A DNA stretch of 64,000 bases from Mycobacterium sp. GA-1199 (GCF_001500045.1 NZ_LQIX01000053.1:124001-188000), one strand, 5' to 3'; counted from the first letter of the stretch, positions 9,251 to 18,755 are shown. Numbers and translations are program-made. Notes: generated from the sequence alone by a model not told the origin.

Positions 9251-9832
9251 ATGAGCAATCCAGCGTCGCGGAGCGGTTCGATGCGTGCTGCTGACACCGA
9301 TCGAATTCAGGTGGCACAGCTGCTCACTGATGCCGCCGCCCAGGGCCGACTTCAACTCAACGAGTATGAGGACCGTCTCACCAGGGCATATGCCGCGCAG
9401 ACGTATGACGAGCTGGACCGTTTGTCGGCTGACCTGCCCGGCGCGATCACCCGGGGCCGCAGCGGCGGCCCGTGCCGGCCGGCGCCGTCGACGATGCTGC
9501 TCGCGATCATGAGCGGCTTCGAGCGCCGCGGCCGCTGGAACGTGCCCAGGCGGATGACCACGTTCGCACTCTTCGGCGGCGGAGTGGTCGACTTGCGGTA
9601 CGCCGATTTCACCTCACCGGAGGTGGAGATCCACTCGTACTCGATCTTCGGCGGCCAGACGATCCTGGTGCCGCCGGAGGTCAACGTCGACCTGCGCGGC
9701 GTCGGCGTCATGGGCACCTTCGACCGGTCCGTTGAGGGTGAGGGCTCGCCCGGCGCGCCGTGCGTGTGCATCCGCGGCTTCTCGCTGTGGGGACGCGTCG
9801 CTGTCAAGCGCAAGAAGCGCAAGGCCGCCTGA
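9251..9832 (+). CDS. DUF1707 (SHOCT-like) domain protein, Rv0966c-like
   Basis: Protein of 193 residues. Residues about 10-60 (MRAADTDRIQVAQLLTDAAAQ...GRLQLNEYEDRL) are a DUF1707 domain, a short helical module common in actinobacterial membrane-associated proteins. The C-terminal half (SYSIFGGQTILVPPEVNVDLRGVGVMG) is a beta-rich segment like the cell-wall-active-antibiotic-response fold. There is no clear transmembrane segment. The start is ATG 9251; 93 bp of non-coding sequence separate it from the preceding operon. Its function is unknown. It faces the VWA gene tail to tail. Confidence 0.8.
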   Translation: MSNPASRSGSMRAADTDRIQVAQLLTDAAAQGRLQLNEYEDRLTRAYAAQTYDELDRLSADLPGAITRGRSGGPCRPAPSTMLLAIMSGFERRGRWNVPRRMTTFALFGGGVVDLRYADFTSPEVEIHSYSIFGGQTILVPPEVNVDLRGVGVMGTFDRSVEGEGSPGAPCVCIRGFSLWGRVAVKRKKRKAA

Positions 9833-9845
9833 TCCGCACCGGTGC

Positions 9846-11822
9846 TCAGCGACGTCGCCGCGACCGCAGATAGTCGCCGACGACCGCGGCACCAAGCCCA
9901 TCGAGGTCGGGCACCACCACGCGGCCCTCCACCCGCCGCGCCACCTGGTCGATGAACCGCGCCAGCCCCGGATCGTTGCCCAGCCGGAAGATCGTCACCT
10001 GTGCGCCGAGTGCGGCGACCTCGTCAAAGCCCTTGACCGTGTGGGCGATCGTCCGTGGATGCGGCGGGTAATCAAAAAACACTGCCGGCCCGCCCTCGTC
10101 GCGGGGGTGATGCTCGAGGTGTGCGGTCGGCTCCCCATCGGTGACGACGAGCACCACGGGCTGGGCGTTGGGGTGACGACGCAGATGCCGCCCGGCCAGG
10201 GCGAGCGCATGGTGCAGGTTGGTGCCCTGCTCGTACACGCCTTCCAGGCCGGTGAGTTCGGCGGCCGTCACGGTTCGGGCATAACGTCCGAACGCGATGA
10301 TCTGCAACGCGTCCGACCGGAACCGCGTACTGACGAGGTGGTTGAGCGCCAGGGCGGTGCGCTTCATCGGCAGCCACCGGTTCTCCATCACCATGGAGAA
10401 CGAGGTGTCGACCAGCAGCGCCACCGCCGCCTGGGTGCGGGTCTCGGTCTCGGAGACCTCGACGTCCTCGACCGTGATGCGAATCGGCCGCTCGGCCACG
10501 CCCGTCCCGGCCTGGCGCAGCACCGCGTTGGTCAGGGTGCGCGTCACGTTCCACGGCTCGGTGTCGCCGAACGCCCACGGCCGGGTCGCGCCGGTCAGCT
10601 CACCGGCCGCGCCCGCCCTGCGGGTGTCACGCTCACCGTGCCTACCCGAAAGCTGTTGCGCCACATCGCGCAGCGCCGCCTGCCCGAGCTGGCGCATCGC
10701 CTTGGGCGACAGCCGCCACTGGCCGTCGGACCCGCGGTCCAGGAACCCCTGGTCCATCAGCGCCCGCTCCAGCTCGGCCAGTGTGCGCGCGTCGACCGCG
10801 GCGTCCTCGCCCAGCTGGCGGGCCAGCATGTCGAGGTCGACGTCCTCCATCGTGGCGCCGGCATAACTCTGCGACAGCGCCTCGGCCAACTGCTCGAGTT
10901 CGGCGATGTCGGCCATCGCCTGAGCGCCCTCACCCATGCCGAGCGGGTTGTCCCCGGAGAAGTTCTCCGAACCGCTCCAGTCCTCGCCGGGCCGGGCAGA
11001 CTGCAGGTGGGAGTCCAGGCGGTTCAACGCATTCATCAGCGACGGCGAGCCGAATGCCTGTTGCGCCAACGCATCCAGTTCGGCGCGCTGCTCGGCGCTC
11101 AGGCTGTTGCGGAAGCGTTGGGCGGCCGCGGCGCGCTGGGCCAGCGAATCCAGCAGTTCGTCGACGTTGCGCGGGTTCTCCGGGAAGAACTCGCCGTGCT
11201 TCTTCATGAAGTTGTCGAAGTCCTCTTGGGAGTCCTCGCCCCTGGCGTGCTTGTCCAGTAGGTCGTTGAGGTCGTCGAGCATCTCGTTGACCCGCTGGCG
11301 GTCTTCGTCGGTGGCGTTCTCCAGCGCCTGCTTCATGCCCGCGAATCGCTGATCGAGCATCTCGCGGCCGAGCAGATCCTTGATCTGCTCGTACTTTTCG
11401 CGTCCCTCGGGGCTTCGCCAGTCGTAGTCCGACAACTCCTGGACGGCCTTGGCCGGCGACGGCGGCAGCGACTCGATGCGCATCTCGTTGAACCGCGCGT
11501 CGTCGTCCAGGGCACGCGCCAGCTCCTTGCGCTCGGCGAGGACAGCCTCGTCGAGGAGCTTCTTGATCTCCGCCAGCGTGCCGTCGAGATTGTTGCGAGC
11601 CAACAACTCCCGGCGACGACGGTTGGCTTCGGCCGCGAGTTTGTCCGCGCCGCGCATGTTCTTGGTGCCCCGCCGCAGCATCTCCGACAGCGCCCGTCGC
11701 GGCGAACTGCCCTCCATCACGTCCTGACCGATCTGCTCGAGCGCCTCGCGCAGGTCGATCGGGGGCGCCAGCGGATCGGGCCCGCCGGTGTACCGCGAAT
11801 ACCGCGATGTCCGTTTAGCCAT
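9846..11822 (-). CDS. VWA (von Willebrand factor A) domain protein, Rv0959-like
   Basis: Protein of 658 residues. The long N-terminal part is charged and helical, rich in RRELL/EERQ-type segments. The C-terminal third is a VWA domain with a MIDAS motif (LVDTSFSM) and the later VVTDGEPT element that completes the metal site. Together with the MoxR-type ATPase encoded upstream it forms a MoxR-VWA pair, a chaperone-like arrangement seen for metal insertion or complex maturation. The start is ATG 11822, preceded on this strand by a TTGGAG site at spacing of about 8. Substrates are unknown. Confidence 0.85.
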   Translation of the reverse strand: MAKRTSRYSRYTGGPDPLAPPIDLREALEQIGQDVMEGSSPRRALSEMLRRGTKNMRGADKLAAEANRRRRELLARNNLDGTLAEIKKLLDEAVLAERKELARALDDDARFNEMRIESLPPSPAKAVQELSDYDWRSPEGREKYEQIKDLLGREMLDQRFAGMKQALENATDEDRQRVNEMLDDLNDLLDKHARGEDSQEDFDNFMKKHGEFFPENPRNVDELLDSLAQRAAAAQRFRNSLSAEQRAELDALAQQAFGSPSLMNALNRLDSHLQSARPGEDWSGSENFSGDNPLGMGEGAQAMADIAELEQLAEALSQSYAGATMEDVDLDMLARQLGEDAAVDARTLAELERALMDQGFLDRGSDGQWRLSPKAMRQLGQAALRDVAQQLSGRHGERDTRRAGAAGELTGATRPWAFGDTEPWNVTRTLTNAVLRQAGTGVAERPIRITVEDVEVSETETRTQAAVALLVDTSFSMVMENRWLPMKRTALALNHLVSTRFRSDALQIIAFGRYARTVTAAELTGLEGVYEQGTNLHHALALAGRHLRRHPNAQPVVLVVTDGEPTAHLEHHPRDEGGPAVFFDYPPHPRTIAHTVKGFDEVAALGAQVTIFRLGNDPGLARFIDQVARRVEGRVVVPDLDGLGAAVVGDYLRSRRRR

Positions 11823-11848
11823 GCCTGCACACTCCAAATCGCCTCGCG

Positions 11849-11895
11849 TGTGAATCTGACGACGTTTTCCGGCGATTTCCGTCGTCAGATTCACA
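11849..11895. repeat. perfect 16-bp inverted repeat between the MoxR and VWA genes
   Basis: The arms at 11849-11864 and 11880-11895 are perfect reverse complements (TGTGAATCTGACGACG and its complement) around a 15-nt loop. It lies in the 104-bp gap between the MoxR-type gene and the VWA gene, so it would form a stable RNA hairpin in the transcript joining them. It could be a partial terminator, an RNA processing site or an operator. There is no T-run after it. Confidence 0.8.
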
Positions 11896-11926
11896 TTCGG
11901 TGCCGCGCCACCTCGGCGAGACGTGT

Positions 11927-13312
11927 TCAGCCATAGGTCGTTTCGCCCTCGTCCGACACCTTGTCTATCCGCTTGGCCAGATACAGCGCCTCCAGGGCCA
12001 GCTCCACCGCGGCGGCCCGCTGCCCGTCGGTCTTCGCGTCGAGCCGCTTCTGGATCTCGGCGATCGCGGGCACCTCGGGCACCGCGGCCAGCACGTCGCG
12101 CGCCGAGACCCGCTCGCCGGTGGTGACCGCCGAACCGTTCTCGATCGCGACCACCAGCGGTCCTACGTCGATGCCGCCGAGCAGCCGCTGCGCGGTGTCC
12201 GCGGTGGCGCGCCGCAGCAGGTGCTCGAGCACCGCCTGCTCGCGCCCCTCCTCGCCGGACTCGAACTCCAGCTTGCCGCGCAGCACGTCGACGACCGAGC
12301 CCAGATCGACCACTCGTGCCACCGACTCCTGCTCACCGAGCACCGCCGACCGGTGCCGCGCGGCCGCGGCGACGGTTTCGGCCGCGGCGATCGCGAAGCG
12401 CGCCGAGACCCCCGAGCGTTGGTCGATCGACCGCGACTCGCGCAGGTACCGCGCGAACCGCGCCAGCACCTGGATCAGGTACTCGGGCACCTCGGCGGCC
12501 AGGTGCGCCTCCTGGGTGATGACGCCGACCTCCGCGTCGAGCTCGAGTGGGTAGTGCGTGCGGATCTCGGCGCCGAACCGGTCCTTGAGCGGGGTTATGA
12601 TCCGGCCGCGGTTGGTGTAGTCCTCCGGGTTGGCGCTGGCGACCACGAGCACATCCAACGGCAGCCGCAGCGTGTACCCGCGGACCTGGATGTCGCGCTC
12701 CTCCATCACATTGAGCATCGACACCTGAATGCGCTCGGCGAGGTCGGGCAGCTCGTTGATCGCGACGATGCCCCGGTGCGCCCTGGGAATCAGCCCGTAG
12801 GCGATGGTCTCCGGGTCACCGAGGCTGCGACCCTCGGCCACCTTGATCGGGTCGATGTCGCCGACGAGGTCGGCCACGCTGGTGTCGGGGGTGGCCAGCT
12901 TCTCGGTGTAGCGCTCGCTGCGGTGCCGCCACGCGATCGGCAGGTCGTCGCCCGAGTCCGCGGCGCGGCGGATGGACTCGGGGGTGATCGGGACGTACGG
13001 GTGCTCGCCCAACTCCGAACCGGCGATCACCGGGGTCCACTCGTCGAGCAGACCCGTCAGCGCGCGCAGCAGTCGCGTCTTGCCCTGACCGCGTTCGCCG
13101 AGCAGCACCACGTCGTGGCCGGCGATCAGTGCCCGCTCGAGTTGCGGGATGACGGTGTCCTCGAAGCCGAGGATGCCGGGCCACGCGTCACGGCCCTCCG
13201 CCAGCGCGGCCAGCAGGTTGTCCCGGATTTCTTGTTTGACGCCCCGCTCGCGATGGCCCGAGGCCCTCAGCTCGCCGACGGTGCGGGGTAGATCATGGGG
13301 TTGAGTCACCAC
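11927..13312 (-). CDS. MoxR/ChlI-type AAA+ ATPase, Rv0958-like
   Basis: AAA+ ATPase of 461 residues, related to magnesium-chelatase subunit I and MoxR. The Walker A motif GERGQGKT is at residues 72-79, and the sensor/arginine-finger region GLIPRAHRGIVAINELPDL and VVASANPEDYTNRGR are typical. GTG 13312 (or GTG 13309) is the start, with only a weak TTGGAG upstream. It is encoded just before the VWA gene, its expected partner. A role in chelation is not supported because no chelatase H subunit is nearby. Confidence 0.87.
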   Translation of the reverse strand: MVTQPHDLPRTVGELRASGHRERGVKQEIRDNLLAALAEGRDAWPGILGFEDTVIPQLERALIAGHDVVLLGERGQGKTRLLRALTGLLDEWTPVIAGSELGEHPYVPITPESIRRAADSGDDLPIAWRHRSERYTEKLATPDTSVADLVGDIDPIKVAEGRSLGDPETIAYGLIPRAHRGIVAINELPDLAERIQVSMLNVMEERDIQVRGYTLRLPLDVLVVASANPEDYTNRGRIITPLKDRFGAEIRTHYPLELDAEVGVITQEAHLAAEVPEYLIQVLARFARYLRESRSIDQRSGVSARFAIAAAETVAAAARHRSAVLGEQESVARVVDLGSVVDVLRGKLEFESGEEGREQAVLEHLLRRATADTAQRLLGGIDVGPLVVAIENGSAVTTGERVSARDVLAAVPEVPAIAEIQKRLDAKTDGQRAAAVELALEALYLAKRIDKVSDEGETTYG

Positions 13313-13369
13313 TCCAAGCTACGACTTGTCTCGCCCGCGCGCGGGTTCCCCATGCCTCGCCGCGTCCAC

Positions 13370-14041
13370 TCAGCCCTCCGAAGGAGGCAGAAGTTGGAAC
13401 CCGTCGAGGATCGCCTCGCTGTCGCGCTGATATGTCGGGTCCTCGGGGACCAGGGTCTGGACGGTCACGCTGACCGCGAAAGTCCGGCCCTCGGTACGCA
13501 TCACCGCGCCGAGCGCGACGGCCGGGTGCGGCGCGACGTTCCCCATCGCCGGCATCTGGTAGTCGAACGTCCTGGCGGGCACCCCACACAGCGCGCGCTC
13601 GCTCTCACGCACGTCCGTGGCGCCGATGCCCGATTCGAGCGCGTCGCGCATGTTGGCGAATATCAGGCCGGCATCCTGCACGCCCGGCGCGCTCTCGAGC
13701 GTCACCACGACGTTCGGCGTGAACCCCTGCGCCGTCAGATCGCCGTTGCGCATGGCGAATCGGATCAGCTCCGAATCCATCATCGTGGTCCGCTCCCATC
13801 CCGGCGGCGTCGGGATCCTCATCACGGGCTCGTTGTCGTTCTTGGCCGGGATGGTCGTCAAAGGGTCGTCGACGACCTCGCACTGCGACGAGTCGAGCCC
13901 GCCGGAATCGTCCGCCGCCGACAGATCGTCACCCGCGACGGCGCGCGCGTCGTCGACGATCCGCGTACAGGAGACCAGCGCAACCGTCGCCAGCAGCAGG
14001 GCGATGGCGGCACGCGACGCAGTGACCATTCTCTGCAACAT
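13370..14041 (-). CDS. lipoprotein, LpqN/LpqT-like
   Basis: Predicted lipoprotein of 223 residues. A hydrophobic signal ends in the lipobox LVSC near residue 25, so the mature protein should be lipidated and exported. The mature part has IPTPPGWER and an alternating beta pattern resembling the mycobacterial LpqN-like family. ATG 14041 is chosen because GGAGGTGAT, an almost perfect anti-SD match, ends one base upstream; GTG 14047 lies inside that site. It lies between purH and the MoxR gene, on the same strand. Confidence 0.75.
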   Translation of the reverse strand: MLQRMVTASRAAIALLLATVALVSCTRIVDDARAVAGDDLSAADDSGGLDSSQCEVVDDPLTTIPAKNDNEPVMRIPTPPGWERTTMMDSELIRFAMRNGDLTAQGFTPNVVVTLESAPGVQDAGLIFANMRDALESGIGATDVRESERALCGVPARTFDYQMPAMGNVAPHPAVALGAVMRTEGRTFAVSVTVQTLVPEDPTYQRDSEAILDGFQLLPPSEG

Positions 14042-14050
14042 AATCACCTC

Positions 14051-14066
14051 CCGCCGTGCGCGGCGG
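14051..14066 (-). terminator. GC hairpin after purH / leader of the lipoprotein gene
   Basis: CCGCCG at 14051-14056 and CGGCGG at 14061-14066 form a 6-bp stem with a 4-nt loop, 15 bases after the purH stop. On the minus strand the distal arm abuts the lipoprotein Shine-Dalgarno. There is no T-tract, so termination is only suggested. Confidence 0.4.
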
Positions 14067-14080
14067 AGATCAACCGGACA

Positions 14081-15646
14081 TCAGTGCGCGAAGTGACGCG
14101 CACCGGTGAGGTAGAGCGAGATACCCGCTCTGGCAGCGGCTTCTGTCACCTGCTCGTCGCGAACGGAACCGCCCGGGTGGACGATCGCCTTCACACCGCC
14201 TTCGGTCAGGACCTCCAGTCCGTCGGGGAACGGGAAGAACGCATCGGAGGCGGCGACCGCGCCGCGCACCCGGTCGCCGGCCCGCTGCACCGCGAGCCGG
14301 GCCGCGTCGACGCGGTTCACCTGGCCCATACCGACACCGACGGTGGCGCCGTCCGCGGCGACGACGATCGCGTTCGACTTGACCGCCCGGCACACCCGCC
14401 ATGCGAACTTCAGGTCCGCCAGCGTCGCCGGATCGGCGGGCTCGCCGGTGGCCAGCGTCCAATTGAGCGGGTCGTCGCCGCCGGCGGTGAACTCGTCGCG
14501 CTGCTGTACCAGCAGGCCGCCGCTGACCTGGCGGAACTCGGTACCCCCCGGCTGCGGTTCGGACGCCACCAGCACGCGGATGTTCTTCTTCCGGGTGAGC
14601 ACCTCCACCGCGCCGGCCTCATAGGCGGGCGCGATGATCACCTCGGTGAAGATGTCGGCGACGGTTTCGGCCATCTCGACCGACACCGCGGTGTTGGCCG
14701 CGATCACTCCGCCGAACGCCGACAGCGGATCGCATTCGTGGGCCTTGCGGTGCGCATCGGCCACCGACCGCGACGAGATCGCGATACCGCACGGGTTGGC
14801 GTGCTTGATGATCGCCACACAGATCTCGGGGTGGTCGAAGGCGGCCCGCCAGGCCGCGTCGGCGTCTGTGTAGTTGTTGTAGGACATCTCCTTGCCGTGC
14901 AGCTGCTCGGCCTGCGCCAGGCCGGGCCACCCGGCGTCGTCGCGGTAGAGCGCGGCCTGCTGGTGGGGGTTCTCGCCGTAGCGCAAGACGGCGCTGCGCC
15001 GCCACGTGCCACCCACCCACGCGGGCAGCTTCTGAGCCGGCTCCTCCGGCGCGAGGGCGGCACCCATCCAGGAGGCAACGGCGACGTCGTATTCGGCCGT
15101 GTGCCGAAATGCCAGAGACGCCAGGATCTTTCGCTCGGCCAGGGTGAACCCGCCGGACCGCACCGCGGCGAGCACACCGTCGTAGCCCAGCGGGTCGACC
15201 ACCACCGCGACGCTGGGGTGGTTCTTGGCGGCGGCCCGGACCATCGACGGACCGCCGATGTCGATCTGCTCGACGCATTCGTCGATGCTCGCGCCGGAGG
15301 CGACGGTCTCGGCGAAGGGGTACAGGTTGACCACGACGAGTTCGAAGGCCTCGACACCGAGTTCGCTCAGCGCCGAGACGTGTTCGGGCTTGCGCTGATC
15401 GGCGAGCAGTCCGGCGTGCACACGCGGGTGCAGGGTTTTGACTCGACCGTCGAGCACCTCGGGAAAGCCGGTGACCTCCTCCACGGGTGTCACCGGAACA
15501 CCGGCGGCGGCAATGGTTTTCGCGGTCGATCCGGTGGAGACGATGCTGACCCCGGCCTCGTGCAGCCCGCGCGCCAGCTCGGCGAGGCCGGTCTTGTCGT
15601 AGACGCTGATCAACGCCCGCGTAATCGGCCGCTTGCCCTCGGTCAT
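14081..15646 (-). CDS. purH: bifunctional AICAR formyltransferase / IMP cyclohydrolase PurH
   Basis: PurH, 521 residues, catalysing the last two steps of IMP synthesis: formylation of AICAR with 10-formyl-THF, then cyclisation. The N-terminal MGS-like cyclohydrolase domain begins ALISVYDKTGL, and the transformylase domain carries the K-H-A-N-P-C-G-I motif (IKHANPCGIAIS). The C-terminal VNRVDAARLAVQRAG and SDAFFPFPDGLE are family hallmarks. ATG 15646 overlaps the purN stop (ATGA), so translation is coupled. The protein is cytoplasmic. The order perM-purN-purH is that of Rv0955-Rv0957. Confidence 0.97.
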   Translation of the reverse strand: MTEGKRPITRALISVYDKTGLAELARGLHEAGVSIVSTGSTAKTIAAAGVPVTPVEEVTGFPEVLDGRVKTLHPRVHAGLLADQRKPEHVSALSELGVEAFELVVVNLYPFAETVASGASIDECVEQIDIGGPSMVRAAAKNHPSVAVVVDPLGYDGVLAAVRSGGFTLAERKILASLAFRHTAEYDVAVASWMGAALAPEEPAQKLPAWVGGTWRRSAVLRYGENPHQQAALYRDDAGWPGLAQAEQLHGKEMSYNNYTDADAAWRAAFDHPEICVAIIKHANPCGIAISSRSVADAHRKAHECDPLSAFGGVIAANTAVSVEMAETVADIFTEVIIAPAYEAGAVEVLTRKKNIRVLVASEPQPGGTEFRQVSGGLLVQQRDEFTAGGDDPLNWTLATGEPADPATLADLKFAWRVCRAVKSNAIVVAADGATVGVGMGQVNRVDAARLAVQRAGDRVRGAVAASDAFFPFPDGLEVLTEGGVKAIVHPGGSVRDEQVTEAAARAGISLYLTGARHFAH

Positions 15647-16272
15647 CCCAATGTCGCCTTTCGTCCCGTCCAGGTCACACCGCGGACAGCCACCGCGGCC
15701 AGTACTTCGGCCAGAAGCCGTCGTTCGACGACTTTGATCCGCTCGTGCAGCGTCGCCTCGTCGTCGTCCTCGAGGATGGGCACCGCCTCCTGGGCCAACA
15801 CCGGCCCCGTGTCGGTTCCCGCATCGACCAGATGAACGCTGCACCCGGTCACCTTCACGCCGTACGCAAGCGCATCGGCGACCGCATGCGCGCCCGGAAA
15901 GGCGGGCAGCAGCGCCGGATGCGTGTTGATGATGTGGCCCATGAAACGCGAAAGAAAGTGCGGCCCAAGGATTTTCATGAAGCCAGCCGAGACGATCAGG
16001 TCGGGCTCGTAAGCGGCAGTGGCTTCGGTGATCGCGGCGTCCCACGCAGCCCGGTCCGGGTAGTCGCGCAGGCGCACGGTGAAGGACGGAACCGACGCGG
16101 CCGCGGCGATGTCGACGGCGGCGCAGTCGCGGTCCACACCGACGGCGACGATCGATGCGGGATAGTCGCCCGCGGTGGCGTCCAGCAGCGACTGCAGCAG
16201 CGACCCGGTCCCCGACGCCAGCACAACGACCCGTGCAGGAACCTTCGGCGGTACGCGGAGGGGTTGCTGCAC
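15643..16272 (-). CDS. purN: phosphoribosylglycinamide formyltransferase PurN
   Basis: 10-formyl-THF-dependent GAR transformylase, 209 residues. VVLASGTGSLLQSLLDA begins the nucleotide-binding fold, INTHPALLPAFPG contains the catalytic Asn-His pair, and VHLVDAGTDTGPV contains the catalytic Asp. GTG 16272 fits the known mycobacterial N-terminus (QQPLRVPP...) and lies ten bases after the perM stop. The gene overlaps purH by four bases. Confidence 0.95.
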   Translation of the reverse strand: MQQPLRVPPKVPARVVVLASGTGSLLQSLLDATAGDYPASIVAVGVDRDCAAVDIAAAASVPSFTVRLRDYPDRAAWDAAITEATAAYEPDLIVSAGFMKILGPHFLSRFMGHIINTHPALLPAFPGAHAVADALAYGVKVTGCSVHLVDAGTDTGPVLAQEAVPILEDDDEATLHERIKVVERRLLAEVLAAVAVRGVTWTGRKATLG

Positions 16273-16282
16273 GCCTGGCAGC

Positions 16283-17734
16283 CTAATGGGTGCCGGGCGG
16301 GCCGTCGTCGTCCGCCATGAAGTGCTCTTCGGGGTCCTCGACGACGTCGTTCGCGGCGTCGTTCGGCAGGTCGGCGGGGGCCTCGACCTGGTCGGCTTCG
16401 GTGCCCGCGCTATCCGTGGTTTCGGCTTCGAAGGGTTCATCGCCGACGACCTCGGTGGCGAGTTCCGGTTCGACGTCGTCGGATTCCGGCTCGGGTTCGG
16501 GTTCGGGTTCGGGTGCCCTATCTGCCTCCGCCTCGGCCTCCGCGTCAGGGACGACGTCGGAGTCGGGGTCGACGACCGCCTTGGGCGCGCGCGGCCTGCG
16601 GGCGATACCGCCGGCCATCACCACCGTCAACGCTCCGATTCCGGCGAACCACAAGAACACCGCGGGCCCGAACGTCGTCTGGTCGACGCCGACGTCGCCG
16701 AAGTTGCCCAGCCGCCCACCGCCGGCATAGCCGAGTAGCGCCATGGTGAGCGCCGCCAGCGCCGACGCGACGATCAACTTGCCCAACGCCGGGCCCAGCG
16801 GAAGCGGACGCCGTGCGCACTGCTGCCCGACCGCCACCGCCGACGCCGCCGCGACGATGAGCAACGCCACCCACACCGGGCCCAGCGGCGGCGAGGGCAC
16901 CGCCGCCAGCACCGGAAGCGCCGGAATGTCGCCGCCGAACACCGTGAAGGAGCTGAAGGTGGCGAGGCCGACGTGCGCACTGGAGCCGACGGCCACCGCG
17001 GCCGTCCCGACCAGCACGTTCGGGATGTACAGCACCGACAGCACGGTCAGGCTGAACTGTCCGAACATCGAGTCGGTGATCGAGTAGAGCTCGTCCATCG
17101 TCGACCAGTGCACGATCAGCGAACCGGCCATCACCACACCCGACAGGCCGACGAGCGCGAGCACACCCGCGACCGCGGCGCGCAACGCATCCGGCAGCCA
17201 GGCGGGCAGCGAAGTCCGCAGCGAGGTCGGAGCCATCAGCCGCGTGCCGACCCGGGACCCGACGCCCGCCGCCGCACCGATCGCGTGCACGGCCAGCACC
17301 CCGCCGAAGGCGCGCAACGCGTGCGGTGTCTGCAGTTCGGTGAGCACCGAAGCGGCGTCGTGCACGACGGCCAGCGCGATCGCTGCGATCAGCAGCGGCC
17401 CGCCCAACGCCGAGGCCACCACCCAGCGCGTCACGAACCACGAGGCGTTCGGGCCGGTCGCCGCGGCGGTCGTGCGGGCCGTGCCCCACACCATCGCCAG
17501 TGCGGGCATCAGCGGCATCACACCGAGCTCGGCGCCGCCGATGGACACGGGCACCAGGTGCACGCCGAGCCACATGCTCGCGATGGCCCCGAGCGCGCCG
17601 GTCATGTCGCTGTTGGCGATCAACAGTTGCAGCAACACGATCGCCGCGATGACGACAAGCGCCACCAACGACGGCCCGAACGCGACCCGAAGCAGCTCAC
17701 GCGCCTGGCGTGCGCCGACTGGCCGTTGATCCAC
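16283..17734 (-). CDS. perM: integral membrane protein PerM (Rv0955-like, DUF6350)
   Basis: Polytopic membrane protein of 483 residues with roughly eight to ten hydrophobic segments over residues 20-375. A cytoplasmic-type acidic tail rich in Glu-Pro repeats (EPEPEPEPE near 415-425) follows and runs to the C-terminus. In M. tuberculosis Rv0955/PerM supports cell division and persistence under low magnesium or acid; the symbol follows that relationship and the conserved position before purN. GTG 17734 is preceded by AGGAG at a long spacing. The tail could be a docking segment, which is inference. Confidence 0.85.
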   Translation of the reverse strand: MDQRPVGARQARELLRVAFGPSLVALVVIAAIVLLQLLIANSDMTGALGAIASMWLGVHLVPVSIGGAELGVMPLMPALAMVWGTARTTAAATGPNASWFVTRWVVASALGGPLLIAAIALAVVHDAASVLTELQTPHALRAFGGVLAVHAIGAAAGVGSRVGTRLMAPTSLRTSLPAWLPDALRAAVAGVLALVGLSGVVMAGSLIVHWSTMDELYSITDSMFGQFSLTVLSVLYIPNVLVGTAAVAVGSSAHVGLATFSSFTVFGGDIPALPVLAAVPSPPLGPVWVALLIVAAASAVAVGQQCARRPLPLGPALGKLIVASALAALTMALLGYAGGGRLGNFGDVGVDQTTFGPAVFLWFAGIGALTVVMAGGIARRPRAPKAVVDPDSDVVPDAEAEAEADRAPEPEPEPEPESDDVEPELATEVVGDEPFEAETTDSAGTEADQVEAPADLPNDAANDVVEDPEEHFMADDDGPPGTH

Positions 17735-17805
17735 TGGTTGAGCCGCTCCTGTGTCAGGCTGCCGTGCGGCGGTGACGCACGCGCGGCTCAGACTACTGGC
17801 TCACC

Positions 17806-18702
17806 TCAGGAAGGCGGCGGACCCGACTGCGAGGAAGACGACGGTTGTTGGGGAGCCTGAGTCGTCGCCTCCGACGCCTGCGAAGACGACGACGGCGGCT
17901 GACCGTACGCGGGGAACCCGGTCGGCGGTGTCGGCGGACCCTGCTGACCCTGTTGACCCTGCTGACTGTGTTGCCCCTGTGGGTGGCCCTGCTGCGGGGC
18001 TCCGGGGTAGCCGCCGGTCGACGGGCCGCCCGGATAGCCACCCGGGTACGTCGACGGATATCCCGGCCGCTGCTGCGGTCCGCCGTGCTGCGGCTGGCCC
18101 TGCTGTCCGTAGTACGGGCTCGGTGCGCCGTACTGCTGATGTCCGTAGGACTGGTCGTACTTCGGACGCGGCGCCGGCGGTGTGATGATGCCCGACTCGA
18201 ACAACAGCGCCGCCACCGCGACGATCGCCTGGAACAGCGAGAACGCGATGATCAGGTACAGGCCCCAATCGATCGCGGCCCCGCTGGGCCGGTTGATCAC
18301 CTCGGCGATGACGAGGAGGAACGCCGCGACCGCCAGCACCGCGTACACCGAGGTGTGGACGCCCTGCCGGGGCAGGAGCGCCGTTGCGGCGAGCAGTCCC
18401 GCGACGAGTGACGCCGCGACGGCGAGCACCAAACCGAACGAGCTTCCGCTGATGCTGCCCAGCCCCGGGAAATCCGACGCGGAGATGGTGAACAACGGCG
18501 CAAAGCTCGCCAGGTACACCGCCAGCCCCAGCAGCGCCACGGCGACGGCCAGGTACATCGGCAGCTTGCTCGCGACGTCGGACGCCGACGATGAGCTCTC
18601 CTGCGACCTGCCGAACTGCTGCGTCGGCGCGGAGAACTGGGTGGTCGGCTGCTGCGCTTGCGGGTATCCCGGGCTACCGGGTGGTCCTTGGGGGTACGAC
18701 AT
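17806..18702 (-). CDS. 34-kDa antigen-like membrane protein (DUF5336, Rv0954-like)
   Basis: Membrane protein of 298 residues. A Pro/Gln/Ser-rich N-terminus (about 1-45) is followed by four hydrophobic segments between about 50 and 180, then a long low-complexity tail rich in Gly, Gln, Pro, Tyr and Ser (repeats such as GQQGQ and YPGGYPGG). This layout is that of the mycobacterial Rv0954/34-kDa antigen family, reported to associate with the division and cell-wall machinery. ATG 18702 has AGGAGAG upstream at spacing 5. It lies upstream of perM on the same strand. Confidence 0.85.
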   Translation of the reverse strand: MSYPQGPPGSPGYPQAQQPTTQFSAPTQQFGRSQESSSSASDVASKLPMYLAVAVALLGLAVYLASFAPLFTISASDFPGLGSISGSSFGLVLAVAASLVAGLLAATALLPRQGVHTSVYAVLAVAAFLLVIAEVINRPSGAAIDWGLYLIIAFSLFQAIVAVAALLFESGIITPPAPRPKYDQSYGHQQYGAPSPYYGQQGQPQHGGPQQRPGYPSTYPGGYPGGPSTGGYPGAPQQGHPQGQHSQQGQQGQQGPPTPPTGFPAYGQPPSSSSQASEATTQAPQQPSSSSQSGPPPS

Positions 18703-18755
18703 GGCCTCTCCTGTGCTCGGGCGGGCTTTGAAAAACCACGCTAGCGCACGGCGGC

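Noticed and set aside
9732..11261. A 509-codon plus-strand open frame opposite the VWA gene
   Set aside because: The minus-strand VWA protein has intact MIDAS motifs; this frame is a shadow.
13295..15835. An 846-codon plus-strand open frame across the lipoprotein and purH
   Set aside because: It is antisense to well-supported genes, with Arg/His/Gly-rich composition typical of GC-rich shadow frames.
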